Positions 8,159 to 16,895 of a DNA stretch of 64,000 nt are shown here, piece after piece. The notes beneath the pieces were generated by a model. It saw only the letters and a list, made by a program, of their open reading frames with translations. It had not been told where the DNA came from and did not search any database. Each line of letters opens with the position of its first letter. The stretch's first letter is position 1. This DNA is from Phycisphaerales bacterium (GTDB taxonomy: Bacteria > Planctomycetota > Phycisphaerae > Phycisphaerales > UBA1924): positions 151,823-215,822 of the forward strand of contig JADJMV010000009.1 of assembly GCA_016709445.1 (NCBI GenBank), given 5' to 3'. Made by a program: the position numbers and the translations under genes.

Positions 8159-9821
8159 GGGAGATTCGCCTTGGCAGCCGATCGGCACGGCGGCCGGGCG
8201 GGTCTCGATGGATGCCGGCCACGCCTTCGTGGGCGAGCACGCGGTTCGCCTCTTGCTCCGTAAGGGCGACGCCGAGAGCGGCATCGCGCAGAAGGGACTC
8301 GGCCTGATCGAAGGCAGGCGGTACGTCGGCCATGTATGGCTGGCGGGCGAGGGGACGACCGAGGGAGTCGAATTGTCACTGCATTGGGGTCCCGGGGAGC
8401 ATGATTGCGTCGTGGCGCCCGTGACCCGGCTGACCTCTGAGTATGCACGCACGGGCTTTGGCTTCACGGCGGGCAAGAGCACCGACGACGGCTCGCTCTG
8501 GATCACGGGGAGCGGAGAGGGGACGGTGTACGTCGGGACGGTGTCGTTGATGCCCGCCGACAACGTGGAGGGCTTCCGCCGGGACACGTTGGAGCTGCTC
8601 AAGGAGTTGGACGCGCCGGTCTATCGGTGGCCGGGCGGGAACTTCGTCTCGGGCTACGACTGGCGGGACGGCATCGGGGATCGCGACCGGCGTCCGCCGC
8701 GGAAGAATCCGGCGTGGAAGGGGATCGAGCACAACGACGTGGGGATCCACGAGTTCATGGACCTCTGCAGACTGCTGGGGACCGAGCCCTACGTCGCGAT
8801 CAACGCGGGGCTCGGCAGCGCGGACAACGCTGCGGCCGAACTCGAGTACCTGAACGGCGGGCGGGACACGCCGATGGGACGCCTGCGGGGAGAGCATGGC
8901 CACCCCGAGCCCTGGGGGGTGCGCTTCATCGGTGTGGGCAACGAGATGTACGGCTCGTGGCAGCTCGGCAACGTGCCGCTCGGAGACTACACCCGGCGCC
9001 ACAACGAGTTCGTCGATCGGCTCCGGAAGGTGGATCCCACGGCGAAGATCGTCGCCGTGGGCGCGGTGGGCGACTGGAGCCGGACGATGCTCCGCGACTG
9101 CGCCGACCATATGGATCTGATGTCCGAGCACGTCTACTGGCAGGAGCGTCCCGGGCTGCTCTCGCACGTGATGCAGGCGCCGGCCTCGCTGCGTGCGATC
9201 GCAGAGGCTCACCGGGCATACGCGAAGGAGGTCCCGGGTCTGCAGGGGCAGGGCATCCGGGTGTGCCAGGACGAATGGAACTACTGGTACGGGCCCGAAG
9301 TCTTCGGGGAGTTGGGCACCCGGTACTTCATGAAGGACGCGTTGGGATGCGCGGCTGCTCTGCAGGAGTTCGGACGCGACAGCGATGTGTTCTTCATGGC
9401 CAACTACGCCCAGACGGTGAATGTGATCGGGGCGATCAAGACAACGCCGACGGCGGCGGCCATGGAGACCACCGGGTTGGTTCTCAGCCTGTATCGGCAT
9501 CACCTCGGGGTCGTACCTTGCGCCACCGAGAGCACACCCACGCTCGACGCGCTCGCGGCCTGGAGCGAGGATCGGAAGACTTTGACGATCGGCGTGGTCA
9601 ATGCCTCGACCGCGCCGGCGAAGATCGATCTGGCCCTGACCGGGGCGGACCTCGCTGAGGCCGGGCGATGCTGGGAGATCGCCTCGGACGACCCCATGGC
9701 CTTCAACGATCCGGCGGGGGCTCGGCCGATCCAGATCCGCGAGCGGGCGGCGTCGCGGGCGGGCGATACCCTGTCGGTGGCGCCGTGCAGCGTCACGCTC
9801 TTCGCCTTTCCGGTACGGTAG
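8046..9821 (+). CDS. GH51 alpha-L-arabinofuranosidase, probably the C-terminal half of the upstream protein
   Basis: The family N-terminal motif ISKYIYGQFIEHLG begins at 8049, before any in-frame start; the first ATG at 8121 is already inside the fold. The catalytic acid/base is in GVGNEMYG and the nucleophile in QDEWNYW. The C-terminal beta-sandwich ends at 9821 (TLFAFPVR). The missing start and the matching end of the upstream frame (ISIDAARTG, then PISKYIYG after removing one C) show this is one gene split by a one-base indel. GH51 enzymes release terminal alpha-linked L-arabinofuranose. Fused to GH127 behind a signal peptide, it would act outside the cytoplasm. Confidence 0.87.
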   Translation, partial: PISKYIYGQFIEHLGRCIYGGIWSEMLADRKFFTPVGEGDSPWQPIGTAAGRVSMDAGHAFVGEHAVRLLLRKGDAESGIAQKGLGLIEGRRYVGHVWLAGEGTTEGVELSLHWGPGEHDCVVAPVTRLTSEYARTGFGFTAGKSTDDGSLWITGSGEGTVYVGTVSLMPADNVEGFRRDTLELLKELDAPVYRWPGGNFVSGYDWRDGIGDRDRRPPRKNPAWKGIEHNDVGIHEFMDLCRLLGTEPYVAINAGLGSADNAAAELEYLNGGRDTPMGRLRGEHGHPEPWGVRFIGVGNEMYGSWQLGNVPLGDYTRRHNEFVDRLRKVDPTAKIVAVGAVGDWSRTMLRDCADHMDLMSEHVYWQERPGLLSHVMQAPASLRAIAEAHRAYAKEVPGLQGQGIRVCQDEWNYWYGPEVFGELGTRYFMKDALGCAAALQEFGRDSDVFFMANYAQTVNVIGAIKTTPTAAAMETTGLVLSLYRHHLGVVPCATESTPTLDALAAWSEDRKTLTIGVVNASTAPAKIDLALTGADLAEAGRCWEIASDDPMAFNDPAGARPIQIRERAASRAGDTLSVAPCSVTLFAFPVR

Positions 9822-9857
9822 ACTGGCTGCCCACAGCCTGAATCGGGAGAATCGACC

Positions 9858-10886
9858 ATGTCACGCATGCATCGCCGCCTCGCGCTTGGCCTGCTCACCG
9901 CCGCCTCGGCCCTCACCCTGCTGTCTGGATGCTCGAAGCAGGATGGCTCGACGCCGAACTCCTCGGAGAAGCCCAAGGCGGACGGGGCCAAGGAGCCGTC
10001 GGCGCCGAAGTCCCAGGTCCGTGTCGGCTTCTCGCAAATCGGGGCCGAGAGCGATTGGCGGAAGGCCAACACCGAGTCGATCCAGGCCGAGGCGAAGAAG
10101 CGGGGAATCGACCTGCAATTCGTGGACGCCCAGCAGAAGCAAGAGAACCAGATCAAGGCCCTGCGCTCGTTCATCGTCCAGGATGTGGACGTGATCGCGT
10201 TCAGCCCTGTGGTCGAGACGGGCTGGGAGCCGGTGCTCAAGGAGATCAAGGACGCGGGCATCCCGGTGGTCCTGACCGACCGTGCGGTCGACGTCTCCGA
10301 CCCCGACCTCTTCGTGACCTTCATCGGCGCGGACTTTGTCGAGGAGGACGCCGGGCGGGGAAGTGGCTGGCGGAGGCGACCGGGTGGCAACGCCAAGATC
10401 GCCGAGTTGCAGGGCACTCCCGGGTCGGCCCCGGCGATCGACCGCAAGAAGGGGTTCGAGGAGATCATCGCGGGCTACCCCGGTCTGCAGATCATCAAGA
10501 GCCAGACCGGCGAGTTCACGCGGGCGAAGGGGCGTGAGGTCATGGAGTCGTTCCTCAAGAGCCCCGAGGGCAAGGACATCACGGCCCTGTTCTCGCACAA
10601 CGACGACATGGCGCTCGGGGCGATCCAGGCCATCGAGGAGGCGGGGCTGAAGCCCGGGGTCGACATCAAGATCGTCTCGATCGACGGGGTGCATGCCGCC
10701 TTCGAGGCGATGGTGGCCGGCAAGCTCAACTGCACGGTCGAGTGCAACCCGCTGCTGGGGCCGCAACTCTTCGATGCGGTCGAGGCGATCGTCGCGGGCA
10801 AGCCTGTCGAGAAGCGGATCGTCACCAAGGAGGGCGTCTTCACGCAGGAGACGGCCGCCGAGGACATCAAGACCCGTCAGTACTAG
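9858..10886 (+). CDS. ytfQ-like: YtfQ-like sugar ABC transporter substrate-binding lipoprotein
   Basis: A 342-residue periplasmic binding protein with a lipoprotein signal (lipobox LLSGC, cysteine near residue 24) and an acidic, lysine-rich linker. The core closely follows the YtfQ galactofuranose-binding protein: VGFSQIGAESDWR, QQKQENQIKALRSF, VVETGWEPVLKE, TGEFTRAKGREVMESF and FSHNDDMALGAIQAIEEAG. Between 10341 and 10385 the frame is shifted and restored. The expected GRRAGKWLAEATGG is readable in another frame, so one G is missing near 10346 and one is extra near 10383. It begins 36 bases after GH51 and leads the four transporter genes. The ligand is inferred to be L-arabinofuranose. Confidence 0.9.
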   Translation: MSRMHRRLALGLLTAASALTLLSGCSKQDGSTPNSSEKPKADGAKEPSAPKSQVRVGFSQIGAESDWRKANTESIQAEAKKRGIDLQFVDAQQKQENQIKALRSFIVQDVDVIAFSPVVETGWEPVLKEIKDAGIPVVLTDRAVDVSDPDLFVTFIGADFVEEDAGRGSGWRRRPGGNAKIAELQGTPGSAPAIDRKKGFEEIIAGYPGLQIIKSQTGEFTRAKGREVMESFLKSPEGKDITALFSHNDDMALGAIQAIEEAGLKPGVDIKIVSIDGVHAAFEAMVAGKLNCTVECNPLLGPQLFDAVEAIVAGKPVEKRIVTKEGVFTQETAAEDIKTRQY

Positions 10887-10901
10887 GCCTCAAGCTGTCC
10901 G

Positions 10902-12506
10902 ATGGAGAGCCAAGCCGCGCCGGAGCCGCAGTCGTCGTCCGCCGCCCCGCGCGGGGCCGGCGTCGCGCCGGTGCTTCTGGCTGCCTCGGGAGTGAGCAAG
11001 CGGTTCGGCCCGGTCCGGGCGCTTGATCGCGTTGACTTCGGGCTGCGCGCGGGCGAGATCCGGGCCTTGATGGGGGAGAACGGTGCGGGCAAGAGCACGC
11101 TGATCAAGTGCATGACCGGGGTCTATGCGCCGGACGCGGGCGAGGTGCGCTACCAGGGGCGCGCGGCGAGCGTGGGCTCGCCCCGCGAGGCCGAGGCGCT
11201 CGGGGTGAGCACGGTCTATCAGGAAGTGAACCTCATCCCGCACATGACGGTGGCCGAGAACATCTGCCTGGGGCGCGAGCCGCGCCGCCGTTGGCTGGGT
11301 GGGTGTATCCGGTGGCGTCGGGTGCGGGAGAAGGCCGACGCCGCGTTGGGCCGGCTGGGAGTCGATGTCGATCCGGGCCGCGAGGTGGCTTCCTGCTCGA
11401 TCGCGGTCCAGCAGCTGGTCGCGATCGCGAGGGCGCTGGATGTCAATGCGAGAGTGCTCATCCTCGATGAGCCGACTTCGAGCCTCGACCGGGATGAGGT
11501 GGCGAGGCTGTTCGGCGTCATGCGGCACCTGCGGTCGCAGGGGCTGGGCATCGTGTTCGTCACACACTTCCTCGAGCAGGTGTACGCGGTGTCGGACTCG
11601 GTCACGGTGCTGCGAGACGGCACGCTGGTCGGGACGCTCCCGATCGCGGAGGTCCCCCGGCGTCGGCTGGTCGGCATGATGGTCGGTCGGGAAGTCGAGG
11701 ACCACCGACCCTCCGCCGACGCGAACGCCCCCGGCGGCCCGCCGAGAGCCGAAATCCTCCGGGCGGAGGGGTTGGCCAAACGCGGGATGTTGGAGTCGGT
11801 GAGCCTGCGGGTGGAGGCGGGGGAGACGGTCGGCCTGGCGGGACTCCTCGGGTCGGGGCGGACCGAGACGGCGCGGCTGCTCTTCGGGGCGGCGCGATGC
11901 GATGGTGGGCGGCTGCGCATCGCGGGTCGCGACGTGCGGCTCCGTTCGCCCCGGGCCGCCATCGCCCACGGGATCGCCCTCACGCCGGAGAACCGCCGGA
12001 CCGAGGGCGTCGTGCCGCACCTCTCGGTCCGGGAGAACATCGCGCTCGCGGTCCAGGCTCGCCGGGGTCTCCGCGCGACGCTCTCGGGCGAAGAGAGCAG
12101 GCGTCTGGCGGAGCGGTATGTCGCGATGCTCCGGATCAAGACCTCGAGCATCGAGACGCCGGTGGGACAGCTCTCGGGCGGGAACCAGCAGAAGGTGCTG
12201 CTCGCCCGCTGGCTGGCGACCGAGCCGAGGCTGCTGATGCTCGACGAGCCCACGCGGGGGATCGACGTGGCGGCCAAGTCCGAGATCCTGCGGACCATCG
12301 ACGAGCTGAGGCAGCGGGGCATGTCCATCCTCTTCATCTCCTCTGAGTTGGAGGAGGTGGTCCGGGTCTGCTCGCGCGTGGTGGTGCTGCGCGATCGGCG
12401 GAGCATCGCCGAACTCGAGGGCGGCGAGCTCAGCGAAGCAGCCATCCTGAACGCCATCGCGGAGCATCAGCCGGCGAACGGACGGCCGGGGGGCGGCGAT
12501 GCGTAG
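10902..12506 (+). CDS. ytfR-like: Sugar ABC transporter ATPase with two ABC domains (YtfR/AraG type)
   Basis: A 534-residue tandem ATPase. Domain 1 (about 20-250) has Walker A GENGAGKST and Walker B VLILDEPTSSLD. Domain 2 (about 275-520) has the degenerate Walker A GLLGSGRTET typical of carbohydrate-uptake (CUT2) ATPases and a strong signature LSGGNQQKV. It powers import for the two permeases that follow. The start codon follows the binding-protein stop by 15 bases, and the stop overlaps the first permease start by 8 bases (ATGCGTAG), which suggests translational coupling. Confidence 0.93.
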   Translation: MESQAAPEPQSSSAAPRGAGVAPVLLAASGVSKRFGPVRALDRVDFGLRAGEIRALMGENGAGKSTLIKCMTGVYAPDAGEVRYQGRAASVGSPREAEALGVSTVYQEVNLIPHMTVAENICLGREPRRRWLGGCIRWRRVREKADAALGRLGVDVDPGREVASCSIAVQQLVAIARALDVNARVLILDEPTSSLDRDEVARLFGVMRHLRSQGLGIVFVTHFLEQVYAVSDSVTVLRDGTLVGTLPIAEVPRRRLVGMMVGREVEDHRPSADANAPGGPPRAEILRAEGLAKRGMLESVSLRVEAGETVGLAGLLGSGRTETARLLFGAARCDGGRLRIAGRDVRLRSPRAAIAHGIALTPENRRTEGVVPHLSVRENIALAVQARRGLRATLSGEESRRLAERYVAMLRIKTSSIETPVGQLSGGNQQKVLLARWLATEPRLLMLDEPTRGIDVAAKSEILRTIDELRQRGMSILFISSELEEVVRVCSRVVVLRDRRSIAELEGGELSEAAILNAIAEHQPANGRPGGGDA

Positions 12507-13509
12507 CCCGCTCCGGCCGATCGGCGAGGCGTTCTGGTCGGTGCGGTGGCCCCTCGCGGCCCTCGCGCTGCTGCTGGCGTTTAACGCGGCGTTCACACCC
12601 GGCTTCTTTGCGCTCGAGGTCCGCGACGGGCGCCTCTTCGGGGTGCTCGTGGACATCCTCAACCATGGGTCGCGGGTCGCGATCGTGGCGTTGGGCATGA
12701 CGCTGGTGATCGCGACGGGGGGAGTAGACCTGTCCGTGGGGGCCGTGGTCGCGATCTCGGGCGCGGTGGCGGCGACCCTGGTCGCCCAGCACGGGGCGCC
12801 GTGGCCCCTGGCGATGGGAGCGGCGCTGGCGGTCTCGCTGATCGCCGGGGTATGGAATGGCGTGCTCGTGACGGTGATGAGGCTGCAGCCGATCGTCGCC
12901 ACGCTGATCCTGATGGTGGCCGGGCGCGGCGTGGCCCAGCTCATCACCGACGGCTTGATCATCACATTCGAGAGCCCCCCGCTGGCCTACCTGGGCAACG
13001 GGTCACTCCTGGGGCTCCCGGTGCCCGTGGCGATGCTGGCCGGCGCGTTCGTCGCGTTCGGTCTGGTGTCGCGCCGAACGACGCTGGGATTGTTCATCGA
13101 ATCGATCGGCGACAACCCGCCCGCGGCCCGGCTGGCGGGCGTCCCCGACCGGCTGGTGGTGCTGCTGGTGTATGCGGTGTGCGGGCTGTGCGCCGGAGCG
13201 GCCGGGCTCATCGACTGCTCGTACATCAAGGCCGCGGACGCGAACAACGCGGGGCAGCTCCTCGAGCTGGACGCCATCCTCGCCGTCGTGCTCGGCGGAA
13301 CGTCGCTGGCGGGGGGGCGGTTCCTGCTGTTCGGGTCGGTGATCGGCGCGATGATCATGCAGACGCTGACCAAGACGCTGTACATGCAGAATGTCAGCGC
13401 GGACATCGCGCCGGCCCCCAAGGCGATCGCGGTGATCCTCGTGTGCCTCCTCCAATCGCCCGTGGTGCGGGAGCGGGTCCGGCGGATGCGTGGGGGGGGC
13501 GGGGCATGA
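12499..13509 (+). CDS. ytfT-like: Sugar ABC transporter permease (YtfT-like)
   Basis: A 336-residue inner-membrane protein of the RbsC/BPD_transp_2 family, with about eight to ten hydrophobic helices and the conserved cytoplasmic segment GVDLSVGAVVAISGAVAAT. The loop ELDAILAVVLGGTSLAGGRF is the usual ATPase-coupling region. It overlaps both its upstream (8 bases) and downstream (ATGA) neighbours. Two distinct permease genes in tandem is the arrangement of the E. coli ytfQRT-yjfF galactofuranose importer. Confidence 0.92.
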   Translation: MRSPLRPIGEAFWSVRWPLAALALLLAFNAAFTPGFFALEVRDGRLFGVLVDILNHGSRVAIVALGMTLVIATGGVDLSVGAVVAISGAVAATLVAQHGAPWPLAMGAALAVSLIAGVWNGVLVTVMRLQPIVATLILMVAGRGVAQLITDGLIITFESPPLAYLGNGSLLGLPVPVAMLAGAFVAFGLVSRRTTLGLFIESIGDNPPAARLAGVPDRLVVLLVYAVCGLCAGAAGLIDCSYIKAADANNAGQLLELDAILAVVLGGTSLAGGRFLLFGSVIGAMIMQTLTKTLYMQNVSADIAPAPKAIAVILVCLLQSPVVRERVRRMRGGGGA

Positions 13510-14513
13510 GGCGGCTCGTACCCCAGCGAGGGATCCCGCTGATGGCGACCGCCGTGGTGCTGGTCGGCGTCTTCGCGGCCGGAGCGTTCCGATACCCGCA
13601 CTTCGCCTCCTGGGCGGTTGTGCGGAATCTTTTCGTGGACAACGCGTTCCTGGGGATCGCCGCCGTCGGGGCGACCTTTGTCATCCTCTCCGGTGGGATC
13701 GACCTCTCGGTGGGCTCGGTGATGGCATTCGCGGCGACGCTCATCGCGTCGCTCGTCGAGCGGCACGGGATGCACCCGGCGCTCGCGATGTCCGTCGCCC
13801 TGCTTGCGGGGCTGGGATTCGGGGCGCTGCAGGGGGCGCTGATCCGAGGGTTCCGGCTCCCGCCCTTCCTTGTCACCCTGGCGGGGCTCTTTTTCGCGAG
13901 AGGGGCAGCGTTTGCGGTCCACCCCCAGTCGATCGGGATCCGACACCCCTTCGTGGCACAGACGCTCAACGACACGCTGTCGCTCCGTTTCCACCTGGGC
14001 GCGAAGATCATGACGATCCCGTGCACCGTGTTCTTGCTCCTGGCCACCTTTGGGGCGGCATGGGTCGCGCTACGACACACCCGCTTCGGCCGGTCGGTCT
14101 ATGCCATCGGAGACGACGAACATGCGGCGGGGCTCATGGGGCTCCCGGTGGCTCGCACTCAGGTCGGTGTCTACGCGGTCTCCGGCCTGTGCTCGGCGCT
14201 GGCGGGCGTGGCGTTCACGCTCTACCAGCAGTCCGGCGACCCGGCGGCCTGCAAGGGGCTCGAGCTGGATGCGATCGCGGCGGTGGTGATCGGGGGGACG
14301 CTGCTGACCGGCGGCGTCGGTTCGGTCCTCGGCACGCTGCTCGGCGTGCTGATCCTGGGGCTGATCCAGACCCTCATCGCTTTCCAGGGAGACCTGAGTT
14401 CGTGGTGGACGCGGATCGCCGTCGGCGCGCTGGTGCTGCTCTTTCTCGGGCTGCACCGGGGCGTGGAGGGGCTGGCCCGGCGAGCGGCCGCCGGGCCCGA
14501 CGGGCGGGGCTAG
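13506..14513 (+). CDS. yjfF-like: Sugar ABC transporter permease (YjfF-like)
   Basis: A 335-residue inner-membrane permease, paralogous to the preceding gene. It has GIDLSVGSVMAFAATLIASLV, a long central hydrophobic core and the ELDAIAAVVIGGTLLTGG coupling loop. The ATG at 13506 overlaps the preceding TGA (ATGA); longer upstream starts would run through the first permease and were rejected. It completes a four-gene importer, and presumably the two permeases form a heterodimer. The next gene starts only 50 bases downstream, so transcription may continue into it. Confidence 0.92.
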   Translation: MRRLVPQRGIPLMATAVVLVGVFAAGAFRYPHFASWAVVRNLFVDNAFLGIAAVGATFVILSGGIDLSVGSVMAFAATLIASLVERHGMHPALAMSVALLAGLGFGALQGALIRGFRLPPFLVTLAGLFFARGAAFAVHPQSIGIRHPFVAQTLNDTLSLRFHLGAKIMTIPCTVFLLLATFGAAWVALRHTRFGRSVYAIGDDEHAAGLMGLPVARTQVGVYAVSGLCSALAGVAFTLYQQSGDPAACKGLELDAIAAVVIGGTLLTGGVGSVLGTLLGVLILGLIQTLIAFQGDLSSWWTRIAVGALVLLFLGLHRGVEGLARRAAAGPDGRG

Positions 14514-14562
14514 GTCGCCGACCCTCCTACGCTTGCGCCATTCATCGGGAGAGGAGCGGTGT

Positions 14563-15762
14563 ATGCGGGGCTGGATCGGATTCTGCATCGGCGTGGCGGT
14601 CGTGGCGACCTCGTACGCTGCGCCGGGACAGGACGCGCCCACGGGGGTTGCCGTCCGCGTCGCGACGTTCAATCTGGAGGACGTGCGGACCGCCGATCTG
14701 CTGCGGGACGACGTGCCGCGACTGTGCGCGATCGCGGAGATCATCCAGCGGATCCACCCGAATGTGATCCTGCTCAACGAGATCGCGTACGACTTGCCGG
14801 GGGCGCCCGACGTCCCCGCGGGCGAAGAGCGCGGGAAGAACGCGGAGCGGTTTATCGATCACTACCTTTCGCGGCCCCAGGCGGCGGGGCTCACGCCGAT
14901 CCGGTACCGGGCCTTCATGGAGGCGACGAATACGGGAATGCCGAGCGGTTTCGACCTCGACCGCAGCGGCGAGATCGTGTCGACCTATCCCTCGCCGCCC
15001 CCGGCCAAACAGACGGCCGAGGGGCGGGCCTATGGCGGGGATTGCTGGGGATTCGGTGAGTTTCCTGGTCAATATGGCATGGCCCTGCTCGTCGATGCGA
15101 GATTGAGCATTCTCACCGACCAGGCGCGAACGTTCCGGCTGCTGCCCTGGGACTATGTGCCCGGAGCGTTCCTTCCGACCGTGCCCGGGAGCGACGAGGG
15201 CTGGTACGAGGCCGAGACACTCAAGACACTCCGGCTGAGTTCCAAAAGCCATTGGGACGTCCCTGTCGAACTGCCCGGCGGGGCGGTGCTCCACGTGCTG
15301 TGCAGCCACCCGACTCCGCCTGCGTTCGACGGCGAGGAGATGCGGAACAAGAAGCGGAACTTCGATGAGATCCGGTTCTGGGCCGACTACCTGGCCGACG
15401 AGGCGTACCTCGTCGACGACAAGAACCAGCCCGGGGGGTTGACCCGCGGCTCGAACTTCGTGATCCTCGGGGATCTCAATGCAGACCCCGACGAGGGCAA
15501 TTCGTTCAAGGACCCGATCGATCGCTTCTTGCTCGAAAACCCGCGGATCAACGCGGGGACGCCCCCGACCTCGGATCTCGCGATCGACGGGTTGGACCCC
15601 GACGACACCTCCCGGTTCGGCCTCCGGGTGGATTATGTGCTCCCCGCCAGGGGGATCGAGATCCTCTCGAACGGCGTCTGGCGCGAGCCCCCCACCCGGG
15701 GTGGAGGGCCGCCGAGCGACCACTTCCCCGTGTGGGCCGACCTGCGGATACCCCTGCCCTGA
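14563..15762 (+). CDS. Secreted endonuclease/exonuclease/phosphatase-fold protein
   Basis: A 399-residue protein. The ATG at 14563 follows GAGGAG and starts a signal peptide (WIGFCIGVAVVATSYAAPG). Fold motifs are present: VATFNLEDV and ILLNEIA at the N-terminus, NFVILGDLNADP in the middle, RVDYVLP and finally SDHFPVWADL with the catalytic histidine. Substrates in this family range from DNA to phospholipids and sugar phosphates. A secreted form suggests nutrient scavenging (phosphate or nucleic acid), but that is inference. A second protein of the same family lies at 54783-55934. Confidence 0.82.
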   Translation: MRGWIGFCIGVAVVATSYAAPGQDAPTGVAVRVATFNLEDVRTADLLRDDVPRLCAIAEIIQRIHPNVILLNEIAYDLPGAPDVPAGEERGKNAERFIDHYLSRPQAAGLTPIRYRAFMEATNTGMPSGFDLDRSGEIVSTYPSPPPAKQTAEGRAYGGDCWGFGEFPGQYGMALLVDARLSILTDQARTFRLLPWDYVPGAFLPTVPGSDEGWYEAETLKTLRLSSKSHWDVPVELPGGAVLHVLCSHPTPPAFDGEEMRNKKRNFDEIRFWADYLADEAYLVDDKNQPGGLTRGSNFVILGDLNADPDEGNSFKDPIDRFLLENPRINAGTPPTSDLAIDGLDPDDTSRFGLRVDYVLPARGIEILSNGVWREPPTRGGGPPSDHFPVWADLRIPLP

Positions 15763-15839
15763 AGTCCCACGGGCGGTCGCCTACAGTGGACGGCGCCCCC
15801 GCCTCAACTTGGGGCCGGTGATGACCCTGGAGCCCGCCG

Positions 15840-16833
15840 TTGTCGAGAGCCGCCCAAGCCACTGCCCCATCGTCACTTGAGGCCACCCCCCGGGTATCGA
15901 CCTGGCGGGATGGCTTCTCGGCGTACGTGCAGACCACCAAGCCGGGGATCACCAAGCTTGTCACGATCACCTCGATGGTCGGGCTTGGGATGGCCTTTGC
16001 GCAGCGGTGGAATGACGGCCAATTGACCGGATCGGCGTTGGGGATAGCCGTGACCGTGGTCGCCAGCATCATCGGCACGGCGCTCTCGGCAGGGGGGGGG
16101 GCCAACGCACTGAATCAGTGGGCAGAACGCGAGCGGGACGCGCTGATGCGCCGGACGTCGCGCCGTCCGATCCCCTCCGGCCGGCTCACCCCCCGGCAGG
16201 TGTTGGTGGCGGGGCTGTCGCTTTCGGCGGCGGGGCTGGCCATCCTCTGGGCGTGGTGCGGGCTCCCGGCGATGCTGGTCTCCGCGGTGTGCGTGCTGGT
16301 TTACGTGCTGATCTACACGCCGATGAAGGCCGCGACGTGGACCGCGACGCTCGTTGGGGCGATTCCCGGGGCGCTGCCCCCTCTGATCGGCTGGGCGGCA
16401 GCCTATCAGGACCGGGGCTTCGCGAGCCTGATCGATCCCGGTGCGGCATCGCTGTTCGCGCTGATGTTTGTGTGGCAACTCCCCCACTTCCTGGCGATCG
16501 CCTGGATGTATCGAGACGACTACGCCCTGGGCGGATGCGGTGCTCCCGGTTGTGGATCGCTCGGGACAGAAGACCGCGCTGGCGATCGCGGGCTTCACGC
16601 TCCTGCTGCTCCCTGCAACCTTCGCGCCGGTGCTGGCGATGCCGGGCGTGTTGGGTCTGAGCTACCTGTTCGCGACGGCTGTGTCGGGGCTCGGTTTCGT
16701 GGCGCTGGTGGCTCGGTTGCTGCGCCACCGCCGGCGAGAGAACGCGAGGGCGGTCTTCTTCGCGTCGATCATCCACCTTCCGGCGCTCCTTGGCGTGATG
16801 GTGGCCGACGCGGCCTTCCACGCGGTGTTCTGA
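15840..16833 (+). CDS. ctaB: Protoheme IX farnesyltransferase (heme O synthase), interrupted by a one-base frameshift
   Basis: UbiA-family membrane prenyltransferase that makes heme O for cytochrome oxidase. The prenyl-diphosphate-binding stretch NQWAERERDALMRRTSRRP is intact, and YTPMKAATWTATLVGAIPGA follows. The frame breaks near 16529-16531, after AWMYRDDYAL. The remaining helices, from VLPVVDRSG to ADAAFHAVF, continue in another frame to the stop at 16833. Removing one G from GGG in CTGGGCGG joins the halves. The start is a TTG at 15840; no ATG fits the frame. It is followed by a SCO gene, a normal oxidase-assembly pairing. The break is probably a sequence error. Confidence 0.87.
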
Positions 16834-16895
16834 GGTCGGTCGGGCTTGGACCGCTCGCTACGACCCCATAGGATGGCTGGTCGGAGGGTCCGCGA

